Part shown: one piece after another, positions 11,077 to 22,103 of the stretch
Position numbering within the stretch: position 1 is the first letter of the stretch
Layout of the letters: every line of letters starts with the position of its first letter
Origin: Hortaea werneckii
Taxonomy: Eukaryota; Ascomycota; Dothideomycetes; Mycosphaerellales; Teratosphaeriaceae
Direction of reading: 5' to 3'
Assembly: GCA_037044905.1 (NCBI GenBank)
Contig: JBAOKB010000001.1
Location: 1 to 44,999 of the forward strand
Length of the DNA: 44,999 bases
Translations under genes and position numbers: made by a program
The notes under the pieces: generated by a model
The model's database searches: none
Seen by the model: only the letters and a program-made list of their open reading frames with translations
What the model was told of the DNA's origin: nothing

Positions 11077-12260
11077 ATGCCCGAAGTCAAGAAATATACC
11101 ATCGCTGAGCCGTACCTGAACCTGCAAGGCGGACTGTAAGTCCTGCGCCTCTTTCGCGAAGATTGACAGAAGCCATTCAACAATCGCTGACACGGGGGCT
11201 CCCAACCTCTCACAACAGCTTAGAAGCGCCCTTCTGGGAGAAAGGCCGCGACAGTCTCCGGTTCGTCGACATAGTGAAGAAGAAACTCTACTTCCTCAAC
11301 CCGAAAGAAGGCCCTTCCTCCCTCCAAACCTGGGATCTCGACTTCAACATCGGCACCACGGCGGACATCGAAGGTACAGAGAAGGAATTTATCTTCGGGG
11401 GTAAGTATGGCTATGGAATTATGAACCGCGAGACGGGCGAGTCGCGCTGGATCCGGAAGTTCTGGAATGATGAGGAGCGGAAGCCGGATGGCGGTGGCAA
11501 GCCGGGGAAAGGCGAGACGCGCGAGATCCGCATGAGGAGTAATGACGGCGCTGTGGATGCGGCGGGGCGGTTCTTCGTAGGCGCCATGAACGACCCGGTC
11601 GTGACCGAGACGTTTACCGATGAAGGTTCGTATTCCCTACCTTCCTTTCTCCCCACCCCATTTCGCCCTGCCACCTCCCACCCTCTTCCTTCAAACGCAC
11701 TACATTTCAATTCGGTTCGAGTTGGGCTTAACTCAAACCTCTCCCGCCCAGGTCTACTCTTCCGCCTCGACCCAGACGGCTCCCTGCACCGCGTGAAAGA
11801 GCAAATCACGATCCCGAACGGCATCTCCTGGACTTCGGACAACCAAACCATCTACTTCACCAATTCCCCGACCCAGAAAATCACGAAGTACCCTTACGAC
11901 CTATCCACGGGGAGCATCGACTGGGAGCAAGGCACGACCTTCTTCCAATGCCCCTACGAAGGCGGATTCCCCGATGGCCACGCGCAGGACGAGGAAGGCT
12001 GTTTTTGGATCGCGCTGTTCGGCACGGGCAAAGTGGTGCGAGTGAATCCCCAGGGCGAGATGATCGCCCAGATCGAGTTCCCCACCCGCTGCGTCACCTG
12101 TCCGGCGTTCGTCGGCACGGAATTGTTCGTTACCAGCGCCGCGGAGGAGGAGCCGGAGCACTATCCTTGGTCGACTAAGTGTCAGGGGAGTTTGTATAGG
12201 ATCGATGTCGGCGTGCGAGGAGCGCCGCGGAACCGGTACAGGAATCAGAGTGGCGCTTGA
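11077..12260 (+). CDS. SMP-30/gluconolactonase-like beta-propeller protein
   Basis: Three exons, 11077-11135, 11219-11625 and 11752-12260, give 324 residues. Intron 1 (83 nt) is GTAAGT...AACAG and intron 2 (126 nt) is GTTCGT...CCCAG. Splicing rebuilds LQGG-LLEAPFW and TDEG-LLFRLDPDG, both typical of the SMP-30/gluconolactonase/LRE-like family. Candidate divalent-metal ligands are Glu22, Asn178 (in IPNGISWTSDN) and Asp230 (in GGFPDGHAQDEEG); NDG at 128-130 lines the usual active site. The family hydrolyses lactones of sugar acids such as gluconolactone, often with Ca2+ or Zn2+, but substrates vary and cannot be read here. No signal peptide is visible, so it is probably cytosolic. It converges with the NAPRT gene downstream. 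Confidence 0.85.
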
Positions 12261-12614
12261 TGAATGGCTAATGGTCATGGGGTTTAGAGTAGTGGGAAGG
12301 GGATGCAATTGTCACCTAGATGAAGGAGCAAGAAAGAAAAAGAGAGGAAGCAAACGAAGATTACGCATCGTTGATAGACACGTCAGAGATGAATCCACGC
12401 AGCTAGAAGTACAACCATCGGAAACCAAAAAAGCCCCAATTCGTTCCCCCCCTGCTCCCCCTAAACAAAGCGACCTAGCCTCTTATACTCGTGGCATACA
12501 TCTGGCTCTCTCTGGTGAAGGCTCCGACATCTCTCTCTCTCGCCTTAGACTCGATTTGCAAAAACCCCATTACAAGCCCACTGTCAACACTATGTTGTTC
12601 AAAAAGGGGCGCGG

Positions 12615-12617
<3 letters not shown>

Positions 12618-12663
<46 letters not shown>
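12618..12663 (+). repeat. Poly-G homopolymer, 46 bp
   Basis: Forty-six consecutive G, about 360 bp 3' of the SMP-30-like stop codon. On the sense strand of that gene it could form G-quadruplexes if it lies in the transcript. It is complementary to the C35 tract at 13164-13198 on the same strand. Confidence 0.85.
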
Positions 12664-12664
<1 letters not shown>

Positions 12665-12819
12665 AGAAATAACACCTCATATCAAACCAAAGCCAACCAA
12701 CCAAAAGAAGTGCGCTGTGACAAATAGTTCGAAGAAGTTCACTGGATGTAGTATGTCCCTGTCTTTTTCTTAATCTATTTAGGGTCTCATATCTTCCCCT
12801 TCTACTCGCCTCTCTCTTG

Positions 12820-12926
<107 letters not shown>

Positions 12927-13162
12927 TCCCTCTCCTTTCCCTTTTTCTTTTCCCCTTCTCCTTTTCTCCCTTTCTCGCGTCTCGTCGGGGTATCACATCT
13001 ACATTGAAAACAAAAGCAACTCTGCACCCTTTCCTTTTTTTTTTTTTTTGAATTCCCCTCCCTATAATCTTCCCCTTCCCTTCCCTTCGTTCCTGAACCA
13101 TGGCATCGCGATCACTCATCATCATCATCTTTTTTTTTTAAAGCCCTCCTCTGCCTCCGGCC

Positions 13163-13163
<1 letters not shown>

Positions 13164-13198
<35 letters not shown>
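13164..13198 (+). repeat. Poly-C homopolymer, 35 bp
   Basis: Thirty-five consecutive C, 66 bp beyond the NAPRT stop codon. On the NAPRT sense strand it reads G35 and would fall in the 3' UTR. Confidence 0.85.
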
Positions 13199-13200
<2 letters not shown>

Positions 13201-13264
13201 TCCCCCTAAACCTTCACCCTTCCTAACGCCCCCCACATTCCCTAAGCCTCTCCCATCCCAACTT

Positions 13265-14641
13265 TCAATCCCACCTATGCGCCTCGTCCCCACCCCACCA
13301 CCTCCGATCCTCATACCCGACCTCGTCCTTAATCCGGCGTACCAGCTCATCCTGTCCCGTATTCTTCCCCACATCATCGCTCAATTTGACCGCCTGCCGA
13401 CCCGCCGCTTCCGACAATTTAATCACGATATTCAGCGGCGGACTCTTCTCCTCAGCTCGACTGGCACGGTGGAAATCGTTGGTGAAGAACGTCCCGATCC
13501 CGAAGGATGGGACGAGTCCTGCGGCTTCGGTCGCGCGTTTGTACTCGATGCAGCGCGTTAGGTTTAGGGAGTCGGAGAAGACGATGGTTTTCTTTTGGGT
13601 GATGTTCTGGGCGCGGTAGAAGTCCGCGATGGTGCGGATGAAGCGTATAGGGTCGCCGGAGTCCTGGCGGACCCCCGTGAAGATGTCCGCGTAGGTCGGG
13701 TGGTCCGCGTCCGGGGATGGGGTGTTGGGGTCCGTGGTGCCGGATTTGGGGGCGGGGCGGGCGAAGGAGCGTAGGAAGGCGGGCGTCCCGAAGGTGTCGG
13801 TCAAGGCGATGGAGAGCACGCCGCGGCCGAAGGTGCCGGTCCAGTATTGTAAGGCGCGTTCGTTGGCTGACGAGTAGTCGTCGTGGATGGCGGCTATGGC
13901 CATGAACCATTCGTGCGCGACGGTGCCGATGGGGGCGAGGGAGTACTTCATCGCCATGTGCACGTTGCTGGTGCCGCCGAGCTTGCCGGTCCAGGTCGGG
14001 TGGTGGGTGGAGGCGTCGCGTTGCGCGGCGATCAGGCCTTCCATCACCATGCAGTGCGTGGTGTAGTCTCTTCGTCGCCGGCTGCCGAACTCGGAGAAGA
14101 CGCAGCCGGCTTCGAGTAGCTGGAGGCCTTTCTCTCTCGCGCTCTCCCTCTGGCCCGCGTGTGTCCAGTCGGTATCGACGAATTTGAAGTAGGCCTCACT
14201 AATCAAGGCCAAGAGCGGGATCTCATATAGGATGGTGTCGACCCACAGGCCCTGGATGCTCAAGTGTAGCTCGCCCTTGACCTCGTCGCCCCGCTCCTCC
14301 CCCGCCGCGTTGAACTCGCATATCACTTGCTCATCAGGTCGCAAGCGGAAGTCCCTGAGGTACTGCAGGTATCCCTCATCCAAGTATCGACATGATTTCT
14401 CCAGCCACTGGATCTCCTCATCGGACACACGTAGATTGCCCAGGGCAGCGATCTGGGCGTGGAGCCAGTTGAAGGCGGCGCGAGTGAGCTGGAATTGCGG
14501 AGTGCGGTTGGTGAATTTGTAGGCGACGGGGACGGTGGGGAAGTACTTGAGCACGGCATTTTGCATGGTCAATTTGTAGAGGTCGGTATCGAGGAGGGAG
14601 AAGATGCCGGCGGGGTGGGGCTGGCCATTGGTGGTGGCCAT
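13265..14641 (-). CDS. NPT1: Nicotinate phosphoribosyltransferase (NAPRT)
   Basis: A complete 458-residue single-exon enzyme starting at ATG 14641-14639. It converts nicotinate and PRPP to nicotinate mononucleotide, with ATP hydrolysis, in the Preiss-Handler NAD salvage pathway. Family marks are the N-terminal LLDTDLYKLTMQNAV (16-30), SEFGSRRRRD (183-192), GGTSNVHMA (222-230), IGTVAHEW (238-245) with the expected phosphohistidine at His243, and VRQDSGDP (324-331) in the phosphoribosyl-binding region. It is about 30 residues longer than yeast Npt1, partly through a Pro/Asp-rich insert at about 297-315. It diverges from the SYM1-like gene and converges with the SMP-30-like gene. Its 3' flank carries a C35/G35 homopolymer. 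Confidence 0.95.
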   Translation of the reverse strand: MATTNGQPHPAGIFSLLDTDLYKLTMQNAVLKYFPTVPVAYKFTNRTPQFQLTRAAFNWLHAQIAALGNLRVSDEEIQWLEKSCRYLDEGYLQYLRDFRLRPDEQVICEFNAAGEERGDEVKGELHLSIQGLWVDTILYEIPLLALISEAYFKFVDTDWTHAGQRESAREKGLQLLEAGCVFSEFGSRRRRDYTTHCMVMEGLIAAQRDASTHHPTWTGKLGGTSNVHMAMKYSLAPIGTVAHEWFMAIAAIHDDYSSANERALQYWTGTFGRGVLSIALTDTFGTPAFLRSFARPAPKSGTTDPNTPSPDADHPTYADIFTGVRQDSGDPIRFIRTIADFYRAQNITQKKTIVFSDSLNLTRCIEYKRATEAAGLVPSFGIGTFFTNDFHRASRAEEKSPPLNIVIKLSEAAGRQAVKLSDDVGKNTGQDELVRRIKDEVGYEDRRWWGGDEAHRWD

Positions 14642-15473
14642 GTTTTCGTAGGGTTGTCCTGAATGACGAGGATGATGTGTTGGACAATTTGTTGGTCTTT
14701 GGATTGGTGAGTCTAGGAGACAAGAGGATGCAGTTGTTGACCGGAGGCGTGACGTTAACTCAGGACTGAACCTACTCTATATCCAGCTCGCCTATGTGAG
14801 TCAAGATGAGGACTGGTAGCAAACGCCGGGTGTCATTTGATGAATCTTTTTCTCTGGAATAATTGGATGCTCCGTGGATGTTACGTCCAAAGTTGGTATG
14901 TTGTGTGGATGGACATGGGCATGTACTGGTAGATGTTTGCTCATCGACTCATTTGGTGCAATGCAATGCGTCTGGAAGTACATACTAAGTAGTAACTCCC
15001 AGGCGAAGACGACATCCCTGCATCGTACCTTAAGGTAATACAATCTTCCCTCGTCGCGGGGCAGGACGGATAGATCCGCGAGCAGTTCACCAGTTCCAAG
15101 GTTGATGGCAGTTGATGGCATCATCTTGCAGCTGCGCTACTGCATTGATTTATCCGCCAGCCAGCCAGCCCGATTAAGAGAATAGCGACCTAGCGTACCT
15201 GAGCGCATCAAAAAGTTGATGCTCTTCCACCTCAGCAACCTGAGCAAGGAGTAGGTGGTTGTTGACAATTGACACGGTATCCATCCATATACACATACAC
15301 ATATAGACGAATACAATCGCCAACCTGCCATTGACACAGGAATTGAAGCTCTCTTCACGCGTCAATCGCGACGCGCTCCCTCCGCCAGCAACCGCGCATC
15401 CCTTTGCCTCGCCTGCCCCTGCTCTTCCATACCACCTTCACTCCACCGCCCATATCCAATCCCGCCGTCCACC
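14642..15473. other. Divergent promoter region between NAPRT and SYM1-like genes
   Basis: An 830-bp region upstream of two divergent genes, so it should contain both promoters. A 10-bp tandem repeat (GTTGATGGCA twice) sits at about 15102-15121, and an ACGCGT hexamer at about 15357. Short open frames here have no recognisable content. Confidence 0.5.
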
Positions 15474-16365
15474 ATGGCCAGCATGTTCCGCGCGTACGTC
15501 TCCGGCCCGCTCATCCTTCCATCCAACCCAACCAACCCCCCATCCATCATCCGTCATCCGCCACTGACCGCCATGCCCCCATCTACAGCTACCAATCCGC
15601 CCTGCAGCGGCGCCCCATGCTCACCCAATCCATTACCACCGCCGTCCTCTTCGCCACCGGCGACACCATGGCCCAGCAGGGCGTCGAGAAGAAGGGGCTC
15701 GCCAACCACGAACTCGGCCGCACCACCCGCATGGCCGTCTACGGCGGCTGCATCTTCGGCCCTGCCGCCACCAAATGGTTCGGCTTCCTACAGCGCAAGA
15801 TCCAACTCCCCGGCCGGCCCAACCTCGAGATCCTCGCCCGTGTCGCCGCCGACCAGGTCATCTTCGCCAGCTGCAACCTGACCGTCTTCCTGACCAGTAT
15901 GGCCGTCATGGCCGGCGAGGATCCCCGTGAGAAGCTGCGGAGCACTTACTTCAATGCTCTGAGCAAGAACTGGCTGGTCTGGCCCGCTGTGCAGGCGACC
16001 AACTTCAAATTCGTGCCGCTCGAGCACCGTGTGTTGGTCGTGAACATGGTCTCGCTCGGTAAGTCATGTTGTGTGAGGAGAGGGAGAGAGCGTCAAGGGG
16101 TGAGGCTTGATACAAGAAGAAGAAGAAGAAGAAGAAGAAGAAGAAGAAAGAGCAAAGAACGGAAAGGAAGCACGGTGATGAGACTACACCTGCGCACAAG
16201 CACATAGACACACCATCTAAAGTCATGCGTTCCGGACATAGAAAAAGAACTGCGTTACTAACTCAGTCGTCAACCCCTACAGGCTGGAACTGCTACCTCT
16301 CCTACCTCAACTCCATGCCCAGCGGCGCCCACGTCCTGAACCCGACCTACCCGCCGGACGTCTAG
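15474..16365 (+). CDS. SYM1: SYM1/Mpv17/PMP22-family membrane protein
   Basis: Three exons, 15474-15493, 15589-16058 and 16283-16365, give 190 residues. The first exon is only 20 nt (MASMFRA). Intron 1 is GTACGT...CTACAG (95 nt, branch CTGAC); intron 2 is GTAAGT...CTACAG (224 nt) and contains a GAA repeat. Splicing gives FRAYQSALQRRPMLTQSI and VSLG-WNCYLSYLNS, both characteristic of the Mpv17/PMP22 family. The protein has about four hydrophobic segments. Yeast Sym1 is an inner mitochondrial membrane protein needed under heat stress and ethanol growth; the transported substrate is unsettled. Peroxisomal paralogues exist in the family, but the short N-terminus and TTAVLFATGDTMAQQ motif fit the SYM1 group best. 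Confidence 0.9.
16114..16149 (+). repeat. (GAA)n repeat in SYM1 intron 2
   Basis: About twelve AGA/GAA triplets within the second intron of the SYM1-like gene. It is a pure-purine tract on the sense strand. The homologous intronic GAA repeat in human FXN is known to impair transcription when long; no such effect is claimed here. Confidence 0.85.
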
Positions 16366-16834
16366 TACACGATCGACGAGTAAACAAGATCGGCAGTTTC
16401 ACGGCAGCACCTGTTTGTCCAGCCATCGGAAACGAAACGCTCGACCAGCTGTGGGTCTCCATCAAAACGAACAGCCTTTACCACGAAACCCCATGAAACA
16501 AAGAACGGACGCTACAATCATCTACCACTTATTAAAAAAAAAAAGAAAAGACAAAACCCATGCATACACCTTTTTCTCCCTGACCGCCAAACAGGCGCAC
16601 CTTCTCTCTGCGCCCCATCCGACGAGGGTGGTGAGGAAAATATAAAATACACGCGGGTCCGGAGAAAAATGTCTCTTCCATCTTCTTCTTCCCTTTCCTC
16701 GAAAAAGGGGGTTGAAGGGAAACACCAAACGATTTCACTATTTCCCATCGCCAATTTCCTCATACATTCAAACGACACACCAGCTCACGACGAAAGGAGA
16801 GGGGCAAGCGCAGGAGAAAAGGGGGATATTGACA

Positions 16835-16877
16835 TATACATATACATATATGAATATATGTGTGTGTGTGTGTGTGT
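16835..16877 (+). repeat. TA/TG microsatellite
   Basis: An imperfect TATACA/TATATG run grades into about nine TG units ending near 16877. It lies in non-coding DNA. Confidence 0.75.
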
Positions 16878-16926
16878 TCCAGGTATATACATTTCTTCCT
16901 CCTTCTCTCCCCACCAGGTTTATACC

Positions 16927-17014
16927 ATGGAAGGACTGGAAAGGACGGGAAAGGACAGGGAAGGGAAGGAAATGCAGGAAAGAAAGGACAGGGAAAGGAC
17001 AGGAAAAGGGAAGG
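16927..17014 (+). repeat. Degenerate GGAAAGGACAG minisatellite
   Basis: About eight imperfect copies of a purine-rich 10-11-bp unit (GGAAAGGACAG and variants). The sense strand is almost purely purine. The unit is irregular, so it looks old or slippage-derived. Confidence 0.55.
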
Positions 17015-17629
17015 AGCGCGGTGTCTCTCTTCTACATGGTATCCCCCATAATACCTTAGTTGGCTTTCTCCCTTTTACTCTCCCCAGGAAATAATCATCA
17101 GGTATGATTTGTAGAGGAGAAAATTATGATTCCATTTCCATTTTGGTCTCTCTCTTCCCCTACAAGTTTCTTCCCTTCCCTCTTCTTCTTTTTCTGGCCT
17201 TTCATCTGTTCGTTTTCGTCTCTTTTTCCGCAAGGACACCAACACGTCCCTTCCGCCCCCCACCCCCACACCTATTTTCCTTTCGTCTCTATCAAAGAAA
17301 AGATGCAAGTGTGGACTGGCACTCTTTTCCTTTTCTCTTTCTGGGGTCTCCTCACAAACATCGTCTATGCTCAAAGTGATGTGGTGTTGGAGATGTGAGA
17401 AATTGGCCCCCAACTTTTTTGTTTCTGGTCAAGCGAATTCCCAACCCCGCCAGAAGGTGCAGAAGAGAGCGAATGTTACATGGTTGGTTGGCGTACAGCA
17501 CTCCAAATCAACAGATTCTTTATAACTTTCTTTCCAATTGTTTCGTACCTTGACCCGCGGCTCTCTCGAAATGTCCTAGTGAATCCCACGGCGTGGATGG
17601 TTTCACAACGACTTCCTCCTTCACCAGCC

Positions 17630-19274
17630 ATGAATCTCTTCCGATCCAAGCCTAAACCGCGAACGCCCCCGAAGGTCCCGTCAGATGAGGTTATCCCTCT
17701 CCATTATCTAGATGACCAATTCTACACCCGCGCACTCGTCTTGCACTTTTTCAGCCGCTTCGACGATGTCTTGGATCCGGAGAAGCTCAGACAGGCCCTT
17801 GACCGACTCTTGCACATTGGCGGGTGGCGAAAGCTAGGCGCGCGACTGCGACTGAATGTATGGACTTACACTACCGGTATTGGAGACTTGAACTACCACT
17901 AATGGAGGCTGATACTCTACTCTATGTGCTATGTAGGACGCAGGAGGTCTAGAATACCATGTCCCCGCCGAGTACACCGCCGAAAGGCCTCCCTTTAGCT
18001 ACACATGCGTCAACACTGGGATCAGCATCGACGAGCATTACCTTGCCCGACGCATCCCCCGTAATAGCAGCAATAGCCAGAAGCCAGTCCTCTTCGAAGA
18101 TCCAGCGAACTTTGGTGATCTCATCTACAGTCCCGACACGCCTACGAAGCTAGAGGACTGGCTATACACCGACAAGCCGCCCTTATCTCTGCACATTGTC
18201 ACGTTCACCGACGCGACGGTCGTCGGGCTCAGCTGGTCACACACGTTGCTGGACGCAATGGGTCGACACTTACTCCAGCGCGCATGGACGGCCGTTCTAG
18301 AGGGGAGGGAGCAGGACGTGCCGGCCTTCCAAGGGTACTACGAGGATCCCATCACTCCCGTCGTCGACCAGACCCCACCGGAACAATACGTCCTCTACGA
18401 CCACCTCCTCAAGGGGTTCGACTTCTTCCTGTTCGTCATGTACATGATCCTCGAATTCGTCTGGTGGCCTCAACAAAGCAGTCGCCTCATCCTGCTGCCA
18501 GGCGCATACATCCAGGACCTACGGCAGCAAGCCCTACAAGAGCTCCAGGGAGACAAGCAAGGCTCAGAGGAGGACGAGGGCGAACCCTTCATCAGCGAAG
18601 GCGACATCATCTTCGCCTGGCTCGCCCAAAAGACCCTCCAAGCCCTGCGCCCCTCCTCCCCCCACGTCCCCGTGAATCTGACCCTCATCCTCAACCTCCG
18701 CGGCAGCAGCAACAGCGGCGCCCTCGCCTCCGTCCTGCCGCCAGAAACTTCCTACATCGGCAACGCCAGCCTCGCATCCACCACCCTCACCACAGCGGGG
18801 GAAATCCTACACCAACCACTCAGCCAAACGGCGTTCCAAATCCGAAGAAACCTCGAAATCCAACGCAAGCCCTTAAATCTTCAGGCGTTCCTCTCGCTGC
18901 ACCGTCGTGAAGTGAGCGCGACGGGACGGAGTCCGCTTTTCGGACCGGGGGGGCAGGTGATGGTGAGTCTGAGTAATTGGCATCGGGGGCGGTTTTTTGA
19001 GCAGGATTTTTCGGCTGCTACTGTTGTTGTTCCTACTTCGGTCGCGAAGGACGAGGGACAAAGTGATAGGTCGTTAAAGACGACGACGACGACGACGACG
19101 ACGACAGGGAGGGCGGAGAAAATCGGACGGCCGTCGTTCGTGGGCGTGACGGGCCATGAGAATGGGTTTCGGGTCAGGAATGCGGGACCCTGTTTGGGGA
19201 GGGATGCGCGGGGGGATTGGTGGGTCAGTTGGGCGCTGAGGGATGAGGCTTGGGGGGAGTTTTTGTGTGAGTGA
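17630..19274 (+). CDS. BAHD-like acyltransferase (transferase family)
   Basis: Two exons, 17630-17857 and 17937-19274, give 521 residues. The 79-nt intron is GTATGG...ATGTAG and joins LRLN to DAGGLEYHV in frame. The HxxxD acyl-transfer motif is His178-Asp182 (SHTLLDAMG). Members move an acyl group from an acyl-CoA to an alcohol or amine, often in secondary metabolism; the same fold includes trichothecene 3-O-acetyltransferase. The canonical C-terminal DFGWG motif is not seen. Instead the C-terminal half has NWHRGRFFEQDF. A Thr run near residues 457-465 is encoded by an ACG repeat. No other biosynthetic gene sits beside it except possibly the downstream dehydrogenase, so a pathway role is not shown. 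The ATG at 17630 is chosen because the frame upstream lacks conserved-looking sequence. Confidence 0.8.
19079..19106 (+). repeat. (ACG)n coding microsatellite
   Basis: About nine ACG triplets in the acyltransferase gene encode a run of Thr. Unit changes would add or remove Thr residues without a frameshift. Confidence 0.85.
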
Positions 19275-20732
19275 GCGAGGAGTTTTGATTGCGACCGACG
19301 GGATATGATCCGGGGGGATCGAAAATTGTCAATCTTTGGAATCTTTAGGGGCTGGAGAGGGGTAGGTGGGCGGGTTCAAGCGTGCGGAGTAATGGTAATA
19401 GGAGGAGGAGGGGAAGAAAGGCAGGAAAGAAAAGCGAAACGTTCAAGTGTGTGCGCGTGGATTATCCCAGCATACATCTACCACCTCTTATGCCCTTTTT
19501 AAAAAGGGGAGGGGAGTCTGCCAGGGCGGAAATTCGTCATCTTTTGCAAATTGTGATCCTCAATGGGGTGGGGTCTTCTTTCTACTGCAAGGCTCGTGGG
19601 AGAGATTTTTTTTTTTTTTCATCTTTCGCAACTGTGGAAATCTGGCCATCTGCCCTTTCCTGCTGCAGAAAACCTTTGTGCGAATGAGCTTCCCAGAAAG
19701 TCGTCTATCTCAGTTGACTTTTTTCATCGCATCTGCTTAAAACGGTCAGGATGGGCAAAAAAAAAAAAAAAAAAGTTGTCCTACTGTGGGTGCGCTGCAA
19801 CATTTCAGAGCACTATATACACTTTCACTATTACTGTTGAGCAGTCGACAGTAATGGGAGAATATCACCAGTATGGGACGGAACAAAGAACGACCTACCG
19901 ACCAGCATGAGAGTCAATCCCATCCATAATCGCATCCGTACTGTAATCGTATCCGCATTTCCCCCTCTGCAGTGGACTTCTACTACCGCAGAGCTAGATA
20001 AGTATTCATCGGGGCCAGCAGCATCACCCATCGTCCATTAAACCAAAGACGGGCCATTGACCTTGCAACGTCAATTTGAGCTGACGTTTGCGGCAGCAAG
20101 GTTGGCTACGGTACAGCATTCCATACATTGTCTGCACATTCGGGGCCCCGCGAGGTCGTGGTTGGCCGCAGAGAAAGCACGGCGGATTTCTGACGTCGCT
20201 CGCATCTTATCAACGCAGGGCAGCCGTACGACCCCGCTCCTTTCTGGCTTCATGTCCGGTCATAATCGTCTCATAGCGACTAAGACGTGCCGCAACAGAC
20301 AAGGCAACGCAAGGGCTGTTGTCCGTTGGACGAGTCGGGTGCAGTGGAAAGAGAACTTTCCCCCACAATTCACAGGGCGATCGACTACCTGTTAGGCCAT
20401 GGGTATGCAGTCGTTCAGATGCAATAGCTGTCATAATAAGAGGAATTGGTAGCAAAGGCGTCCCTCAAGACCGTACTACCTATATTTCACAGATTTGCTC
20501 CTCGCTTTCATTCCTTCCTCTGTCAAGCATTGGACTCTCTCAGAACTAAACGCAACCTGATTCCACAGAGTCTTCTCTATTCAAGACCTTCTCATCTCTC
20601 CAAAAATGGCGGACCATTCGACGAAGGTCTCAGCGTCTGTTTGCTCTATAGCTCCGTGCCATGTCGTCTCCCTGTTAACAAGAGTACAGGCCAATCTACA
20701 CGACAAAGTACAAGCCCCATCCAACGGAGAAG
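19275..20732. other. Intergenic region upstream of the dehydrogenase
   Basis: No full gene is supported over 1.45 kb. It holds a T15 tract (19605-19619), an A18 tract (19757-19774) and pyrimidine-rich DNA before the dehydrogenase. The last part may include a short first exon of the dehydrogenase at 20606-20626, described with that gene. Confidence 0.45.
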
Positions 20733-21876
20733 ATGCAAGCGGCCCAGTGGATGGGCACCAAGTCCGTCAAGATCGTTGAAGTTCCCAAGCCCACCATCAC
20801 CGCGCCCAAAGACGCCATCGTCCGCGTGACGCACTGCTGCATCTGCGGTTCAGACTTGCACATGTACGGCGGCGAAATGAATATGGCGATGCAGCCAGGC
20901 GACATCCTGGGCCACGAGGCGATCGGATACATCCAGGATGTCGGGCCGGAGGTGCAGAACTTCCAAGCCGGGGAGCGTGTCATCATTCTGCCCGTCATCG
21001 CCTGCGGCGAATGCTTCTACTGCCAGAAGAAGGAGTACTCGCTCTGCGACAGGACCAACCCGTCCGAGGCAATGGACAGTCTGTACGGTCACCGTCTGTC
21101 CGGCATCTTCGGCTACTCCCACCTGACCGGCGGCTACTCAGGCGACCAGGCCGAGTTCTGCCGCGTGCCCAACGCCGACATTGTGCTGATCAAGTGCCCC
21201 GAGGACATGGCCGCGAAGAAGGCTCTGGCCCTCGCCGACGTCACAGACACGGCCTGGCACGGCGTCGAGCTTGCCGAGGTGAGCGAAGGCGACGTCGTTG
21301 GCGTCTGGGGCTGCGGCCCCATCGGTCTCTCGATCCAGAAGCTGTCCAAAGAGATCCGCGGCGCCAAGAAGGTGTATGCGATCGACAAGGATCCTCACCG
21401 TCTCAAGATTGCAGAGTCGCATGGCATGATTGCCGTGGATGCTTCCAAGGTCAAGGCCGACGACTATATCTTGTCCCTCGAGCCACACGGTCTTGACCGG
21501 GCCATTGAAGCAAGCGGCTTCCGCAGCACAGACTCGGCCGCACATAAGGCCATGAGGGCGACGGGACTCGAGGGTGACAGCGCGGACACGGTCGCTGAAG
21601 TGATCAAGGCGACGCGGAAGGGGGGAAACGTGGCGTTGATCGGAGACTTCTTCTTCAATACCAACATGTTTCCCATTGGCATGTTGATGGAAAAGACCAT
21701 CACTCTGCGCGGTGGCCAACTGTTCGCGCAGAAGGTATGATATGCCTTTACCGAATTTCGATGTTAAGGCCCGCACCTAGCTGACTCTGCAGCAGTACTT
21801 CCCGTTCCTCATGGATTTGGTCAAGCAAGGGAAGTACGATCCTTCGTTCGTATTCACTAAAGTTGGTGAGTAAACC

Positions 21877-21918
<42 letters not shown>

Positions 21919-22103
21919 TCTCTCTCTCCCTCTCTCGTTCTCTCTCTGTCTCTGGAGCCTGACAGCGCTAATACTGGTGTCTCCTAGATAACTTCGAGAA
22001 CATTCCGCAAGAGTATGACATGCAGTTCCACCAAACGGTGAATGGAGGATTGAAGTCGATCATGGTGACTCCGTACGGCCGCCAACTGGATCAGCCGTTG
22101 TGA
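20733..22103 (+). CDS. Zinc-dependent alcohol/formaldehyde dehydrogenase-like enzyme
   Basis: Exons 20733-21734, 21793-21865 and 21988-22103 give 396 residues of a medium-chain, GroES-like dehydrogenase. Catalytic zinc ligands appear as Cys38 (CGSDLH) and His61-Glu62 (GHEAIG). The structural-zinc lobe is CGECFYCQKKEYSLC, with Cys91, 94, 97 and 105. The NAD-binding GxGxxG is GCGPIG at 193-198. It should oxidise an alcohol or a formaldehyde adduct with NAD+, but the substrate cannot be fixed. Intron 1 (GTATGA...CTGCAG) has a NAGNAG acceptor, so one Gln is optional. Intron 2 (122 nt, GTGAGT...CCTAG) contains C38 plus CT repeats. The frame upstream of the ATG encodes YKPHPTEK, which looks like real protein, so a first exon MADHSTK at 20606-20626 may exist. 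Confidence 0.88.
21878..21915 (+). repeat. Poly-C homopolymer, 38 bp, inside an intron
   Basis: Thirty-eight consecutive C, starting 12 nt after the donor of the dehydrogenase's second intron and followed by CT repeats. It makes up nearly a third of the intron. The branch and acceptor region beyond it looks normal (GACAGCGCTAATAC...CCTAG). Confidence 0.85.

Larger units (their letters stand above)
16366..17629. other. Intergenic region with purine- and pyrimidine-rich tracts
   Basis: No gene is supported. From 5' to 3' it holds the SYM1-like 3' flank, an A-rich patch (16533-16550), a TA/TG microsatellite (16835-16877), a degenerate GGAAAGGACAG-type minisatellite (16927-17014) and a long pyrimidine-rich stretch (17145-17290). 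The region just before 17630 should be the acyltransferase promoter. Confidence 0.5.

Noticed and set aside
10467..11205. Glycine- or proline-run frames around 10784-10809
   Set aside because: They owe their length to the C26 homopolymer and overlap the spliced SMP-30-like gene.
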